A stretch of DNA of 64,000 nt from Neurospora intermedia (GCA_037102815.1 BTPP01000003.1:3162001-3226000), one strand, 5' to 3'; shown: positions 23,187 through 36,300, numbered from the stretch's first letter. Translations and numbers: made by a program. The notes: generated by a model not told the origin, from the sequence alone.

Positions 23187-25938
23187 TCATACTTCATCTT
23201 CATCGTTATCTCCAATGGTGACCTTCGCCCGCCCTGTCCCTGTAAGTTGCTGCAGGGCGACCTTATTAACCTGGGCACGAGTCTTCTTCTCCATCGCAGC
23301 GATCTGGTCCTCCGGATCGATATCCTCCGCCTGCGCGAAATCAATAACAAGACGACGTCCGAGAATATGGGTATCTTTGAGAGAATTAAACGCGTTGAGC
23401 GCTTCCTTGGCTGTGGAAAATTCCGCAAAAGCAAAACCGCGCGATGATTGGTTGAACTTCTTAGGAATGCGAAGCGCAACCAACTTGCCATAGGTGCTGA
23501 ACAGAGTCCGCACTTCCTTCTTCGTGACTTCGAAAGGCAAGTTCTTGACGACAAGCTTGGTGCCTTGGTTCGCCGCCTTCTTGGCCATATCTTCCCGCCT
23601 CCGTTCCTCAGCGGCATCGAGACCTCTGTGTGATGCCTTGACGCTAATTTTGTGGGCATCAAGAACCTGGCCGTCCATGACCTTGAGCGCAGCCTGTGCC
23701 TGGTCCTTGGTTCGGAAAGCCACAAAACCAAAGCCCATGCTGAGCACTTGGCCGGGCTTCTTGGGGTCTGTTTTCGTCTTGACCTTCGCCTGGACAAACC
23801 CGTCCAAGTGTTTGAAGGCGTCGGTCAGGCCCTGAGAAGTGGTGGAGAAGTTGAGGTTGCGAACAAACAACGAAGAAGTCTCCAATTGTTCCTCAGCATC
23901 GTCTCGTTCCAGCAAATCAGCCACAGACGGCTTCTGCACACCGGCAGGACGAGCGTCAGTGGGTACAGCCACATTGTCGGTAAAGAGACCCTTCGGTCCC
24001 TTCTCGAGGAACAGGACGGAATCCTTGAAACGAGAATATGCCTTCCTGGCAAAAGCTGTCCTGCACTGGACAGGCTGTGCGAATTGGACGATGGCAATGG
24101 TACCGCTGGGTGGCATGAGGACTCTGAGTACTGTACCATGCTCCTCGAAAAGAGTCCGCAACTCCTCAATTGTGGTGTTCTTAATGTTCTTGACGAGAAT
24201 GGTGGTGTCGCCCCGCTGTTGTGTCTTGAAGGCCTCAATGTTCACACCATTGGCAGCGAAGTATTGTTTTGCTTCTTGGATGACTGTTGTCTCAGCAACA
24301 GCCTGCTTGACAGCAGCTGACGCGTCCGTAGGATCCAGAAGCTCAGCCTTTGACACGCCTAGACGTTCTGCCATTGCCGTGTTCACAGCATCTTGGCTCA
24401 TGAAGAGAGAGTTCCAGTTGAAGGTGCTAGACGCAGCCTCAGCCTTCTTCCTCAACAGCTGTTGCTTCTTCAAAGGCAGCTTCGAGAGAGCGAATTCGTC
24501 CAGCTTGTTCTCCCTCTTGGCAGCGGCGGGCAGGATGTGGACGATTCGACCTTGAAAGACAGTACCATCTGTCTGGAATGCAGCAAGTGCGGACGCCGGC
24601 TTTTCGTAGCGAATCATAGCAAAGCCCTTGCTATGCCCCTTGTTATCTAATGGGACATGCACCTGACGTAGAGAGTCAGCAGGAATTCAAATTGACTATG
24701 ATTCAAAACAATTTGATAACGATCGACCCTATGATCAGAAACTCGAAGCATCTACTAAAATACCGAGCCCAAATTCACATCATTTGCGTTTGGCATAAGA
24801 TGTCCCTATCAGGGGTTCATCATAAAGAGGGCGAAAGGAAAGAGGAAAGGAAATGTCGCAGCGTACCTCTTCCAAAGTGCCAAATTTGGCGAAATGCTCT
24901 CTGACATCATCCTCGGTGACGGTGTAACTGAGGTTCCTCAAGAAAAGCCGTGATGTCTTTTCAATCAGGCTTATAGCCGACTCGGGGTCATGCGTCGAGG
25001 TCGCTGCCATTTCTCTGGAGTCCTCGGCAGATTGTTCCTCTGGCTTTGCCGACGCCGTGTTCTCAACGGACGTGGATGGCACAGGAACAGCTGCTGGGGC
25101 AGACGCAGCTGGACGAAGAGCGAAAGCGGCATCCTCCGGGTCAACCAAGTCAAGGAGACGGTTTGTCCTCGAGCGAAGCCAGTCATCATCAGTAGCATCG
25201 AGAGACACTGGTGGGGCTGACTCAGACGGTTCAGCGCTTGCTGCAAGAGGGGCGTCGACCATCTCCTGATCGGCAGTGTGTGACTGATTGTGAGTACGAG
25301 AGGGGATGTCCTCGTATTCATCATCACTTTCACCATCCTCCAAGCCGGCAGGCACAGCTGGTGCCAGGACTTCGTCGACGGTGGTGGGAAGGCCCTCGGC
25401 ATTGCGCATCTTCTTGGATGGGTGAGCCCCCATGACATCGAGGTACTCCTGGAGTTTCGGATCGGCCTCGTCCAAAGCATCCAGTTTCCTCTTCGGGGCA
25501 TCTGGGGCGGCCTCCACTTTAGGTACCGCGGCGGCAGTTACCTTGGTGTTGGGAGGCACAACCTGGGGCGCATTCTTGGGGTCGGCATCTTTCGAAGGAC
25601 CCTTTGAAGCTGGTTTGTGCTGGGGTTTTGAGTCCGCAATCTGACGGTTGCTGTTAGCATCAGGTTGGGTATTGGCCAGCAGTGTAAGACAGGCTAGAGC
25701 ATACCGGTTTTGCTATGTCAACTGAAATCCTGGACATGCGAATGAAGGAACGGTTGAAGTATTTGACCGCCCGGGCGGCATCTTCCGCTGACTTGTAGCC
25801 GACGAAGCCAATATGGCGGGCTGGGATAAGTTTGACATCGGTGACTTGGCGACCCTCAGCCGAGAAGTGCTTGCGAAACTCGGCTTCGGTGATGGTAGGC
25901 GGCAGGTTCTTCACGAAAACTCTCGATGATGACTCCAT
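23187..25938 (-). CDS. mrd1: Mrd1, multiple RRM pre-rRNA processing protein
   Basis: Exons 25938..25705, 25640..24867 and 24662..23187 encode 827 residues, the normal size. Mrd1 is a nucleolar U3/pre-18S rRNA binding factor of the 90S/SSU processome. Five RRMs are visible: RRM1 at the N-terminus (SRVFVKNLPPTITEAEF), RRM2 (LFLRNLSYTVTEDDVREHF, split by intron 2), RRM3 (ILVKNIKNTTIEELRTLF, with a weaker second RNP motif, as is usual in Mrd1), RRM4 (LFVRNLNFSTTSQGL) and RRM5 (LVVKNLPFEVTKKEV). An acidic, Ser/Pro-rich linker separates RRM1 and RRM2. Intron 1 (25704..25641) is 64 nt with a TGCTAAC branch. Intron 2 (24866..24663) is 204 nt, GTACGC to CAG. RRPE-like A/T motifs upstream (26059-26093) fit a ribosome-biogenesis gene. 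Confidence 0.96.
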
Positions 25939-27523
25939 TGCTGCAGCCTCTGTCTATACAAGACAGTTGATGGACCGGAGGCTTGCCGCAAGATCATTCC
26001 GTCGAGGGTACCGCGGGACTGCAGATTTGTGGTAATTGGGGGAATGGAAATCTTGACCAAATTTTTTTCCACGGTCATCCATAATAAAAATTTCCCGGTC
26101 CCCACTGCAGCCGCGCTCTTATCTTATCTGCCAGGTGGCCCGGGCGGACCCATTCGCTAGTGTAGTGTACATCCACTGTATTCCATCGCAGTGGATGCGC
26201 GGCGCCAGCCCAGTGACACGGTGACATGCCTGGCCCTAGGGTGCACCAGTACCACCCATGGATTCCAGCTGCAGCTTGACAAGCGCCCGTCGCCTGGCGT
26301 AATTTTGTTGGACGGCTGCCCTCAGTTAGAACACTTTGTGGATGTTATTGCCTTGCATCATGTCGTTGCTCATGTTGTAGCGTCGAAGGGCGAGAGAAAA
26401 TGTTCCTGAGCGGTATCGCCCTTCTAGAGGAGGTAGGTAGGCGACGAAGGGCCCGCTGGTGAGAGCCTGTGTGCCGCATGAGCTTCGAGTCCACTGCACG
26501 TATGGAAGTGGAAGCTTCTACACCACACGCACTTCCTGATCTCCAACTAACAAGGACATAACATACGCTACACCTCAGTCTGTCTGCCATACATACCTCT
26601 AGTTTGAGATCATGCTAGCTGTCTCCACCGCCCAACAAGCAATTATACTACTGCATCATAATGTGTATGACATCCAATCGAGGTTAAAGAATAGGGATGA
26701 ATAGGACCTAGCACGGTGCATCTCCTGTCTCCAAGTCTAGTCGCAAATTGATGATTCGCTCGATGTCCACCCTAGCGAGTCTCTAGCCAGGCACCTCACT
26801 TGACGAACCGGGGCGTCACACCCAGCTGACTGCAACATGGAAGGAAAGAACTAACTGCCAAATCTTGTAGCCCGGTACAGGTAGGTACAACGCAAGGTAC
26901 CTCTGCGTACTTCCCGTCAGGGCGCCTTGCCGCCCTGCCCCTGCCGCCTTTTCTGACCGCCCACACCTATCTCTACCTACCTACGCTTTGAGTCCATCCC
27001 AAGCACAACTCCGTCCGACACGAGAAACATCCAGTCCCTTCATCCAACGAAGTACCCGACCAACCACCTGCTCTCTCTGCTGATCGTCTATCGACTCCGT
27101 ACCATTTCACAAACTCGGCGCCGGCCTGTACCTTTACGATCCATCTGCAAACCCCACTACAAGGAAGAAACGAAGCCAGAGGTAGGCATCCCGCACCACC
27201 GTTTTCGGGCACCAGTGTCTCTTTGCCGCCAACATCACACAGGCTTGTTTGCACCTATCCTACCGCATGTTGTCAGACCCCTAGTTGGGCATGGGCAGGT
27301 AAACAACAGGGATCACATGGTGTTGCCCCCTTTCCCGTCTCATATATACCAACCCAGTCCACAATCACCTCTCTACCGGACTGTAACTTGAGCCTCAATT
27401 AAGCCATCTTGTGGTTAATCCTTGACATTGCAGATTATCTCGGCTCCCTTCGAATAACAAACCCCACCGCATCTACGAACCTCCTAACGGTTATCTCCGT
27501 ACTACCCCTACATCATCGCAACC
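25939..27523. promoter_or_regulatory. divergent promoter region between mrd1 and the LC8 gene
   Basis: Next to mrd1, AAATTTTTTT (26059-26068) and AAAAATTT (26086-26093) resemble the yeast RRPE of rRNA-processing genes. On the LC8 side a plausible 5'-UTR intron runs 27182..27433 (GTAGGC to CAG), giving a leader that ends just before the ATG at 27524. Repeated CTACC steps occur near 26970. Open frames at 26191-26590 and 26973-27254 are not protein-like. Confidence 0.4.
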
Positions 27524-28401
27524 ATGGGCGGCGACGAGCTCAAGGAGAGCGTTTCCCCTGCTCCCAGGGAGAAGTTGGAAGGTGAGCTACCCATGATACG
27601 GGCCCTTCAACGGGGCTGTGCTATCCGCACCTGAAACGAGGACATGAGCTGACGAGATGTTTGTGCTGGACAGCCCAGATCAAGAGTGCCGATATGGTAA
27701 ATCGCAACCCTTGACGAACGATCACGCATGACGAACGGTGCCAGTCAAGATGCTGACGCAGGCGTACTTCTGATCAGACCGAAGATATGCAGCAAGAGGC
27801 CGTTGAAGTTGGTATGTGCCCTGGAGAACGACAATGGAGCAACTTCAAGTACAACCGAACCTGACGAGACAATTTCTAGCCCAGGAGGCCATGGCCAAGT
27901 TCACCGTTGAGAAGGATATTGCACAACACATCAAGAAGACGGTATGACCGTATCCATCTAGCGCCACTACAAACGGACTAGGGTCCGGCTCAATCCTTGT
28001 GATGGGATCGCCTGGCTAACGGAGAGCGTATGACAGTTTGATGAGCGCAAGGGCCCAACATGGCATTGCATTGTAGGCCGTAACTTCGGCAGCTTCGTCA
28101 CTCACGGTATGCAAGGCCTTCCTTCTTCACAGTCCAGTCCCTATCTTTATTCTCCCTCTCAGCCCAGCCCTCCACGGTCCAAGATGTCTGGGGTTCGCCA
28201 TCTGCGCCTGAAGTCGCAAACTGCAAACGCGCAACCACCATCATGATTGTCGTCAAATTCGGCAGCTGGGTTCCAGCAAAATAATACATGTTTTGGACGT
28301 GTTCAGCTGACTTATACCTCTTTGCCCTCGCCGCAGAGACCAAGCACTTCATCTACTTCTATCTCGGCCACTGCGCCATTCTTCTCTTCAAGACCCAGTA
28401 G
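27524..28401 (+). CDS. nudG: LC8 dynein light chain (DYNLL/Dyn2 family)
   Basis: Six exons, 27524..27581, 27674..27696, 27778..27811, 27880..27941, 28037..28106 and 28337..28401, encode 103 residues. LC8 is a dimeric hub subunit of cytoplasmic dynein and many other complexes. The last 85 residues are the near-invariant LC8 fold, with [46 protein letters not shown] and the terminal [12 protein letters not shown]. The protein is about 14 residues longer than animal LC8 because exon 1 adds a charged leader ([19 protein letters not shown]). All five introns are GT-AG, and exons 2 and 3 are only 23 and 34 nt, so ORF scanning misses the gene. Identification is firm. Confidence 0.96.
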
Positions 28402-28857
28402 GGGCGCGACCTCTTCCGCCGTTTTGTTTCCAGGTTGTAAAAGAAGAAAGAAGGCAGAAAGAAAGCAGCACCAGCAGCAGCAGCATCGTCATCAGCATCT
28501 TCAATATTGCTTCATCGCTGGCCCAACGGCGGCCTGGTTTCAACCACGGTTCATGAGATCTTCGCCGTCATCTCTATCCTGTGCTGCGATTTTTTCTTGG
28601 TTTTGGCTTTTCTGAGAGCGACAGGAAATGAAACGGCGGGCGCCCCTTTGACTTAGTAGGCCATCACAGGACTAAAGGGGCGTTGACTGTCATGTCCAAA
28701 GGGGAGATTCATCACAAAAGTGGGCCATATTGATACATATCACATACAGCATTACTATACCATATCTTAGTACCATACCATATCACCAACGTTTACGAAT
28801 AATCAAGATATCTTCATGATCATCGGGCTTAGACCACAAGGAGAGTGATATCAGCCG

Positions 28858-28859
<2 letters not shown>

Positions 28860-28890
<31 letters not shown>
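28860..28890. repeat. G31 homopolymer
   Basis: Thirty-one consecutive G on the plus strand, in non-coding sequence downstream of the LC8 gene. The length as assembled may not be exact. Confidence 0.9.
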
Positions 28891-28891
<1 letters not shown>

Positions 28892-30558
28892 GGGTCGGAA
28901 AGAGAATAGAGGAATGGATGGGGCTCACAAAGAGAACTTTGCAAGTGTCTGCATCTAGAGAATCGATCTTTGACCAAAGCATGCAAACTGGAGCCGTTTG
29001 ATCATGCAAGAAGACAAGGAAAGACAGCATAAGACGACCAAGTTGAAGCTTCCGGCTTGGTGTCAAGCATCTGGTCAAGCTTTGTTGACGCATGGTAGGA
29101 AATTTTCTTGGTGAACTTCCCAGTCGCCATTGCCCACCTTTGTAGTATACCACCGAAGATGCCATCGACTATCCACACAGGCGTCTAGCGTAGTGCTTGA
29201 TGCGATCAAAGAAGAGAAGAGTGCGTGATGTCTGTTCAGATCTTTTGAGTTCCAACACTTTCTTTCACACCTGAAACCTGACCCGAGTGAGTCAAACGGA
29301 CGCGGCATTATCCCACTCATCGTCTTTAAAAAATATTTCTTCTTGTCCTTTCTATGATGTGTTTCGCTCTGTGCATGGTGCAACATCAAAACTTTTTTTC
29401 TTTTCTTTTCTTTATTTCAAGTAGACGGCCAACAAGAGCTTCAAATATTCCCTGTTCAACCGCTGACCGAAGAAGCGAACTAACAAACAAACCAGTGTCA
29501 TATTGCATGATTTCTGGCCTTCACTTGGCAGTGGTCTTAGCAACATCCTCCTCCATGTGCTGCTATCCTATCCGTCACGTTCGTAGACATATATGCATGC
29601 AGTGCTCACACACAGAACACAGACCGCAGTATAGGCGCCAGACACACATTCACGTGCAAACATGACTACAGCCAGTAAACCGCTGAAGTCTCTCAGCTTT
29701 GTTTCCTTTGATTTTGCTATGCTATGACGAATCCTCAAACGGTCGACGACAAATCTGTCCGTCACCGTTCTACTAGTCAATATCAACTATCAATGAACGC
29801 TGATCGCCAACAAGCTAAGCTGTTTTGGTTGATCAAAGTGTCCTTGCAACATGGACAGAACTGCGACAACGCAGTACATATCTGTCCCGTCCGTATTGGT
29901 ACCTTCCATAGGTAGCTAAGCTTACCATCATGTCTCGCGCTCAAACCATCATGCCATCTGTCAAATCAAAGATGAGCAAAGACGATTCTCATGAAACTCT
30001 CTCTCGCGCTTTCCCTGCCTGCTTATCAGCATAAAGGGACCTCATATAATCAAACGCCCAATTCCCCCATCCCCATCTTAAACTCTCATGTCAGTTCCCG
30101 ATCTTATGCTCGTCAAGTCTGATGATCCATTGCAATCGCGAGAATAAAAAGACTCCAGAAGACAAAAGCCGCAGAATTCAGGACTGGGAAATGTAGTACA
30201 TCCATCCTTCCCTCCTCAAATTGGTATCCAGGTCTACATCTACCAGAAATAGCGCCTGGGTGTCGCCCAGTAGACATTTTCTAGACCAAAGAGCACGGCA
30301 AGATAAAAATAAAAAAAGATAAAACAAAAAGAGACAGCGCGTTAAAACTAAAGCCAAACCCTGAAAAGCCAAACCTGCTAGGCCCAACCATTGGGTATTT
30401 TTGAATGCCTGCGCCATGCCTTTGATGCTTCGCAAACTGAAGAGTAGAAAGACGGCCTTTGAATCCTGCTTCTTCCAAATTTCCGGCAACTACCAGAAAG
30501 ACGGTATGTAGGCCATGACCCGGAAACAGGATAAAGAAAGAAGAGAAAAATGAAAGGC

Positions 30559-30593
30559 TAAAAAAAAAAAAAAGAAAAAAAAAAGAAGAGTTG
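30559..30593. repeat. A-rich homopolymer tract
   Basis: Two runs of A separated by a G, in the 3' flank of the ELL-family gene (T-rich on the coding strand). Confidence 0.85.
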
Positions 30594-30852
30594 CCATCAT
30601 AATATACCCGTTTGAATTGCTGTTCCATAAGTCATGTGGACCCTCTGCCACTTCTTGCGAACCCTGTGAATAGGCTCCTGGAGTGAAACCAAACGCCAAA
30701 ATGTTGTCTTCCATACCTTGAAAACTCCTCTAATGTGCAGACCTCTTGGCAATATTATGTGGAGTTGTACCCATCCTTCTCTGTAGACTGTTCGTCTTGA
30801 TCCTCTCCCAAGTTCTTCCTCGCCTCTTTCTGTCGTGTTTTCCATGGGGCTC

Positions 30853-33304
30853 CTAGTCATTCTGCAACGTGACAGCGCTGTAGATTTCCTTCTTCTCAAT
30901 CTGAAGTCGAGCGTGCATTCGCATAAGACTCTCCATCTTCTCTGATGAAGGGTCTTCCGCACTACTGACCTCACGGTGCAATGCCTCGTACCGGGTATAT
31001 GCGCGTTTGAACTTTTCGGCCCTGCTGAGGATATCTGGGTCGAGGCGTGGGCGCTTGGAGTCGATATTGCCGGATGCATAATCGGACGGCGCAGGACGTT
31101 TCTTGCTTCTAGATCCAACGTCTCCATTGACACTGCCGGCATTGCTGCTTGCGCTACTAACGATAACCTCACGGTCACGCTCGCGCTCGCGCTCCCGTTT
31201 CTGAGGCCTCGATACGATAGCCCGGCGATCTTCCTCGTTATCCGACGCGTTGGTAAGCGGAGATGAGGCCAATGGCGAAGATTTCTGGGGACTGGCAAAC
31301 TTGCCCTTTGCAAATGTGCTCCCAGATTTAGTCGTAGCGTCAGGTCTTGCTTTGGGCTTTGGCACTGGCTTGACACGCTGGCTAAGCGGAGTTCCGGAGC
31401 TGGAACTTTCGTCGTCCTCTGGATCCCGCGGGCGTTTCGACACCATCGGCTTGGTGGTTTTGGGAATGGGTTGAGCCCGAATTGTATCTCTGGTCTCCTC
31501 CACCTTCTTCTTCCCAACAGCTCTGATCGGAGCGGCCTTTGGCTTCTGTTTAGTCTTTGGGCTTGGGGCCTCAATTGATTTTGCTGCTGTCTTGTATTTC
31601 TCCACGGGAGGACCAGACTTCTTAGTACCAGGTGCAGGCGCAGCAACTCCTTGAGTCCTTCCTAAGCTTTTTGAAAGAGGCACTTCGTCTTCGTCTGAAT
31701 CGGAATCCGTGATGATCTCCTTGGAAAGAATGCGCCCCCCCTTAGCGGCAGGACCCTTTGACCCTGTGACCTTTGTAGGAGCCACCTTCGGTGAGGCCAT
31801 CCTAGGCGATGCCACCTTTGAAGCTGTTGCCTTGGCAGCACTCGGCCTGCCCGGCTTTTTGGCATTTGCGATTGCTGTGGCAAGACGCTTGGCCTGCGCA
31901 ACCGAAGCCGACACTTTCTTCTTGGTCACGCCTGTCTGAGAGTTGGACCGCGACATCGGCTCTCCCTTCTCCGTCTCTGCACCACTAGGGCTGGCAGTTC
32001 CTGTGATTCGGTTTGGGGTCGGAACGGTTTGACTGTTCTTGGCGATAGTGGCATGAAGCTTGCTCAGGCAAATACCCTTTCCGCGTTCTCCCTTGGGAAG
32101 CAACTTCTGCCACAGCGGATCCGAAACACCCAACCGCATGCGATCATACTGTTTGATGGCGTTGTCGATCGCTTTTTGGCGGTCTTCGTCCGTGGCGTAG
32201 GCATACTCAAAGACATCCAGCTCTTTCCAATACATTTTCTTAAGAACCCATTTTTGCTCATCCGAGTCAAAGTCAGCCACCTTGTTGAGAATCGGGTGGA
32301 ATTCTTGCTCATCTCCGTCGTATCTCTCAAGAAGTTCCTCGAATGTTAGGTTTTGGGCAGCAAGCTCGTGGATGATGGGGAATTTCTGTTGCTTCAATCG
32401 GTCACCAGGGCCGTTACTGGTGGGACCCAGGGAAGGCGAACCAAGCCCACTCAACGCAGGACTGACAGAAATCGACCGAGACGAGCCATTGGTCTGTGAC
32501 CCCAGGAGTCTTGCCTTGCCGGGGTTGATTTTGGCACCCTTTTTGGAAGGCAGTCCCTCAACGATCAAAGCGCTAGAGACCATGTTAGTCATAGGCTCAC
32601 GAGTGGTTCACCTTGGGAACACGTACGAGTTCTCTCGCTTATCTGCCTCAACCTTGGCGAAGGAATTCTTTAGGTTTTCGACTGCCCCTTCGATACCGTT
32701 GGAAGGTTTGGTGGTTTGAGCCGCCTTGCGAGCCTTGGCCCTTTTGTAGTAGTCAAAAATTGACATGACTGGTCCCAAGACTCGTTGACCTCTAGTTGGC
32801 TTGTTTGGGTTGGTGTAGAACAACTCGTAGTCCACTGGTTCTGTTAAATGCTCGGGCTGGAGAGGTACTTCCTGATCTTCAATGAGGATTGCCTGGCGTG
32901 AAACGGTTAACGGTGAGTAAGTGATGAGGATAGGCGGGGAGGAGAGCCGGCAGAAGAGGCGCGGGGTAGGACGGCAACACAACAATAGACTGAACAGCTA
33001 TTGAGTATTGAACATGTTCTGGGTTTGGGGTAGAGACCGAGGCGCTCTTGAGTGGCAGGTACAATAGCAATAGACCATGCATTTGTTCCTGAATAATCTG
33101 AGGGCAAGGTGACGAGAGGCTCAACAAACTTACCGGATCGTCACTCAGTGACAACTGAAGCTTGCCCCCATTCTGTGCGCTCTCAATCATCTGCGCAACG
33201 AGATCAGCGGACAAGGGCACCGCAAATGCGTGCGTCGATCGCCGAGCTGCTGCCTCGGTCGGACCTTCAAGGAGAAGGCCATTGTCGGGTATTGCCAACG
33301 ACAT
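30853..33304 (-). CDS. ell1: ELL-family RNA polymerase II elongation factor
   Basis: Exons 33304..33134, 32892..32627 and 32572..30853 encode 718 residues. ELL factors suppress RNA polymerase II pausing and work with EAF proteins. The N-terminus (MSLAIPDNGLLLEG to LQLSLSDDP, joined to AILIEDQEVPLQPEHL and VDYELFY) fits the fungal ELL N-terminal domain. The winged-helix-like segment at about residues 210-285 (FPIIHELAAQNLTFEELLERY to WKELDVFEYAY) resembles the VIHLLAL region of animal ELL. A long Lys/Ser/Pro-rich linker with KKRP-type basic patches follows. The last 65 residues (RAEKFKRAYTRYEALH to IEKKEIYSAV) match the occludin/ELL coiled coil. Intron 1 (33133..32893) could also use acceptors within it, but only this one joins the N-terminal domain cleanly. 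Intron 2 is 32626..32573. Confidence 0.87.
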
Positions 33305-36300
33305 CTTGGATAGATTCACTCGAGCACAAATGCGCGTCCACCACAATCCCTCCTCTTGTCTTTCGTCTTTCCTGATACAGGCTCTCTCCTCCTTCGCTAC
33401 TCCTATGTGTATGACCCGATACTAGATACGGCGGGGTTCCCGCACTGGAGCGGTGGCTCGAGGTCTTGTGCGGAAAGTGACAATTGTCCAGCGCCTAAAC
33501 TTGCGACAGATTTCTGAGGATCGCCGAGTGTCGTATGGTACGGTATAGTGGTATACTCAATGCGCGGATGGGCAGGGTGTTGGGTTTCGCTTCATCGTCC
33601 TCGCGTGGACTCGTTGGGCTTGGGACCAGGGGGTCGATCGTCGTCGGATGTGGTAAGATGCGACTTGAACAAGCACTCGGGTGTTAGACTTGGATTTTTT
33701 TTGTTTTTTTTTAGAAGAGCCGATAGGCGAGAGCAAGGGAAGATTTTAACGTCAACGGCCCGGGAAGTTGCAAGGAAGAGAATGCAGACGGTGAGGGTGC
33801 CGTGCTCTCGGATGAAAAGGGCGGCGTGAGGGGGAATGACAACAGCGAACCTTCAAGGCTAACACAAGCGAGAACGGGGCGGAAGCCGTAACCGAAGTCG
33901 AATTACCTAGTGACAAGGCGCACACAAGAGAGGCAGAGGCGAGGCACCCAAGAGTGACAGCAACTGGCCCTGGACGACAGCATCAGTCGACGACAGGCAG
34001 GCGAGCGAAAGGAGGACGATTTGACTAAAGCACGGCGTAACGTGGAAGAGAACCCGGCCGACGAGAACGTGAACCTGGCAGAGGGAGGGCGGAGGTCAAG
34101 GACGGGAGACAGGTTGGGAGTGGAAGCGAAGTGGTGAGAGTGGAGAATGGAAGTGGTTGCAGGAGGATAGGTACCCACCCTGTTCACAGAAGGGTAGGTA
34201 CCTCTTACCTAGTGTGGAATACTCACAGCCGGGTTACACTTTTGGTGTACAAGTGCTAAGAGGTGCCCTGGTCCTACTGGGGCGTCCGGGGAGCACGGGG
34301 TGCACGGGGTACCTCGATGGATCTCCTGCTATGATCGAAAGTGTACATGGAACGGGCGGATGGGAACGAAACGAAGTGGAAGTAACTCAAAAGGCAGGAA
34401 TCACGCTAGCCTGGGTGGGCTCACAACGACCGGACAGTGTAAAGTATTTTCCCTCACTCCATCGGTAGAGGTGCAATGTGGGCAGTGGTACTTTCCCTTG
34501 GGCTAGCAGGCTGGAAATAGTAAATAGCCTAACCGCAGCGCTTGCGACATACACTACAACGGACCACCTTATCCGCCCTTTGTTGTCGGCCAGTCGTGAT
34601 CAGGGCCGCGGCTCTCACAACCCTTTATTACACCTTAAACTTGTGCCTCTTGCGATTGAGTATGGTTTGGTTCTTTTTGCTGCGGCAACCTGGGATTGCT
34701 GCCAATCTGCTGTTAATGGCGCAAAGGCAAATGACGCAACACAAGGCTTGATGTGACTGGCGCAAACCAGAGGACAAGCAAAAGCAGAAGTAGGTATTCT
34801 AGAGGTGGAATTCCACTTGGTCCGGTACAGTTGAACGACCCCTACGTACCTCTAGTGATGTGGTCTGACGGGAGGTAAGGCGGTATCGCCAGGTACACGG
34901 TGGGCCGCCCCATTTGATCCTCACTGCACTGTCCAGCCACGAGCCACCTCAGCTCAGGGCACCGCCGGGCAGCACACCCACGGAGCCACGCAACAATAGA
35001 GCTGGCGATGCGCGAGGTGGGCCTCAGCACTTCTTTCCTCCTGTCTGACGCTTCCACTCTTGCTGCGCAAAGTCCTCTTTAAGTCAAGGCTTCAAGCCAT
35101 TCACAAAGAGACGGGAGAGAATCACTCACCACTCTTGGCCAAGCGCCATCTCGTGTCTGACAGGGGACAGGGGTTGCGGGTGAGCAGCAACTTGCATGCG
35201 CCAGAGCAGCTCAAAGCCCGGCATCATGCCCGCATTTGCGAATCGACACAGAAAAGAACAAGAAGGAACAGCCATGTTCTTCATGTCAAACTCACGCCTG
35301 GCGCTGTTCTCTTTCGTCGACTTTTGGTTTCTTTGCTATGAGTAGTATTGGCTATACATATATGCATGGTAGGCAGCGGAGCACTAAGGCCGGTATATAC
35401 CGGGCCTGTCGTGAAGGATACGACGATACCAAGGAACGGACAATGGTTGCAAGAAGTACGTGCGTACCCTTTGGGTCTTGGGCCATCCCAAGTGAGGGAT
35501 CTTTCCTCGACGTGGGCTTGCAGGGCGAACGACCGGAACTTGTGTTCTACACCAGTTTGGACTTGCGAATGCTACCCAACCGTCGTCCACGCTCACGATC
35601 GATGGATGTCCTGATCAGCTCTTCCGTTGTGCGGGACGGGGGTACGGCTATCGCTTCCTCCGCTGATCCTTTTGCATGTTAACGTAACACCCACACGTTG
35701 ATTTTGACTTTGGAATCCCCCTAAGAAACCATCGACGATGATCAAGTTAACAGCAGCTCCGAGTCGCAAGGTGGCCAGCGAGAATTACCAAGTCATACGG
35801 ACGCCGGCGTTTTTTGCCTTTCTGCAGCACGAAGCAGCTGCTTCGCTTCCTGTTATGCCGGTTCTACATGCCCTTGCCTAGCTCACTCCGCACATCTCTC
35901 AGGCAAGCGTGGTCTGACTGTTCGACCTTTGAGCCTAGAGCACCATCCATATGGGTCTCGCGGTGATGCACATCAGTTCTGCCTCTTTGCTCCAACACAA
36001 GGTACAAAACACAATGAAAAGTATCGATGGTGGATAGAGGTACCGCAAAGATTCGGGGGATAGCTTTTTAGGTTCCAGGGAAATCAGACCTAGTCTGCAA
36101 GCATACTGCAATATTGTATGCCCACCGAATTTCTATGCAAGACGGTGATTCTGATTGTCCCCACCCTCCAATACCCTCAAAAAAATAGGTGGGAAAAGGC
36201 AGGGTATTAGAAAAATCGAATTTACAGTACTTTGGAGTGGCAACACGTCTCCCCCATTCTTTTTATCGGACATAAAAAGCACATATTGGTGCAGTATGCT

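Larger units (their letters stand above)
28402..30852. other. intergenic region between convergent LC8 and ELL genes
   Basis: It contains the 3' UTRs of both flanking genes, an uninterrupted run of 31 G (28860-28890) and an A-rich tract (30559-30593). Open frames such as 28247-28615 (+), 29075-29389 (-) and 30178-30714 (-) are of simple or mixed composition with no domain. No RNA gene was recognised. Confidence 0.5.

Noticed and set aside
23105-23797. 230-codon frame inside mrd1, and 222- to 238-codon antisense frames at 23652-24555
   Set aside because: These are shadows of the RRM-coding exon. The RRM frame explains the sequence fully.
30597-31646. 349-codon open frame overlapping the ELL gene on the same strand
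   Set aside because: It is a shifted frame of the ELL linker with Arg/Leu-rich composition from GC-biased codons, and it lacks domains.
32893-33133. An extra ELL exon inside the first intron (frames reading SDYSGTNAWSIAIV or IIQEQMHGLLLLYL)
   Set aside because: Direct splicing from 33134 to 32892 joins the N-terminal domain in phase and ends in a good acceptor. Using the inner segment adds a poorly fitting insert. Transcript data could overturn this.
35236-35682. 148-codon plus-strand open frame
   Set aside because: Mixed composition, no recognised motif, and overlapping frames on both strands are equally open.
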